Shown here piece after piece: positions 7,207-7,234 of a stretch of DNA of 7,234 bases. The DNA is from Labilithrix luteola (lineage in GTDB: Bacteria; Myxococcota_A; Polyangia; Polyangiales; Polyangiaceae). A program made the position numbers and the translations under genes. The notes under the pieces are model-generated. The model had not been told where the DNA came from. It saw only the letters and a list, made by a program, of their open reading frames with translations, and made no database searches. The first letter of the stretch is position 1. Every line of letters begins with the position of its first letter. The stretch spans positions 1 to 7,234 of the forward strand of contig JAMFST010000711.1 of NCBI GenBank assembly GCA_026225435.1, given 5' to 3'.

Positions 7207-7234
7207 GAACGGTGCTTGGGTGGCTGGCGGTGGG
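7203..7234 (+). CDS. Start of a downstream gene, cut by the right edge
   Basis: Ten complete codons read MRTVLGWLAV, followed by GG, the first two bases of a Gly codon. A basic residue followed by hydrophobic residues looks like the beginning of a signal peptide or membrane anchor, so the product is probably exported or in the membrane. The ATG overlaps the AsmA-like TGA as ATGA, which suggests translational coupling and a shared role in the envelope. The family cannot be told from ten residues. In E. coli the AsmA-like gene ydbH is followed by the small lipoprotein gene ynbE, so a small lipoprotein is one possibility, but this is only analogy. Confidence 0.7.
   Translation, partial: MRTVLGWLAV

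Overview
The window is very GC-rich throughout, with codon third positions almost all G or C. It carries ordinary chromosomal housekeeping and envelope genes from a Gram-negative bacterium. A type II lipoprotein, a large AsmA-like protein of the periplasm/outer-membrane-biogenesis kind, and a direct-pathway glutaminyl-tRNA synthetase with a GatB-type tail together suggest Myxococcota or a related deltaproteobacterial lineage. This assignment is an inference from gene style, not from a marker gene.

Layout. On the minus strand, from 329 to the left edge, lies the 5' part of a lipoprotein gene that is cut by the window. A divergent intergenic region of 200 bases (330-529) follows, with one perfect inverted repeat at 452-473. 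On the plus strand come glnS (530-2869), a small VOC/glyoxalase-fold protein (2886-3269, 16 bases after glnS and probably cotranscribed), a gap of 136 bases with a possible promoter, and then a 1266-residue AsmA-like membrane-anchored protein (about 3406-7206). The first 32 bases of a further gene begin at 7203 and overlap the AsmA-like stop codon.

Functionally, glnS charges tRNA-Gln in the cytosol. Its C-terminus is fused to a domain resembling the tail of GatB, the amidotransferase subunit of the competing indirect route to Gln-tRNA. The AsmA-like gene and its overlapping downstream gene look like a separate, translationally coupled envelope unit, possibly concerned with lipid transport between membranes. 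The lipoprotein is transcribed away from glnS and has no evident link to it.

I found no tRNA or rRNA gene, insertion sequence, CRISPR array or phage gene. Nothing here looks like a wholly new system. The points most worth a second look are the GlnRS-GatB chimera, the inverted repeat upstream of glnS, and the coupling of the AsmA-like gene to its downstream neighbour.
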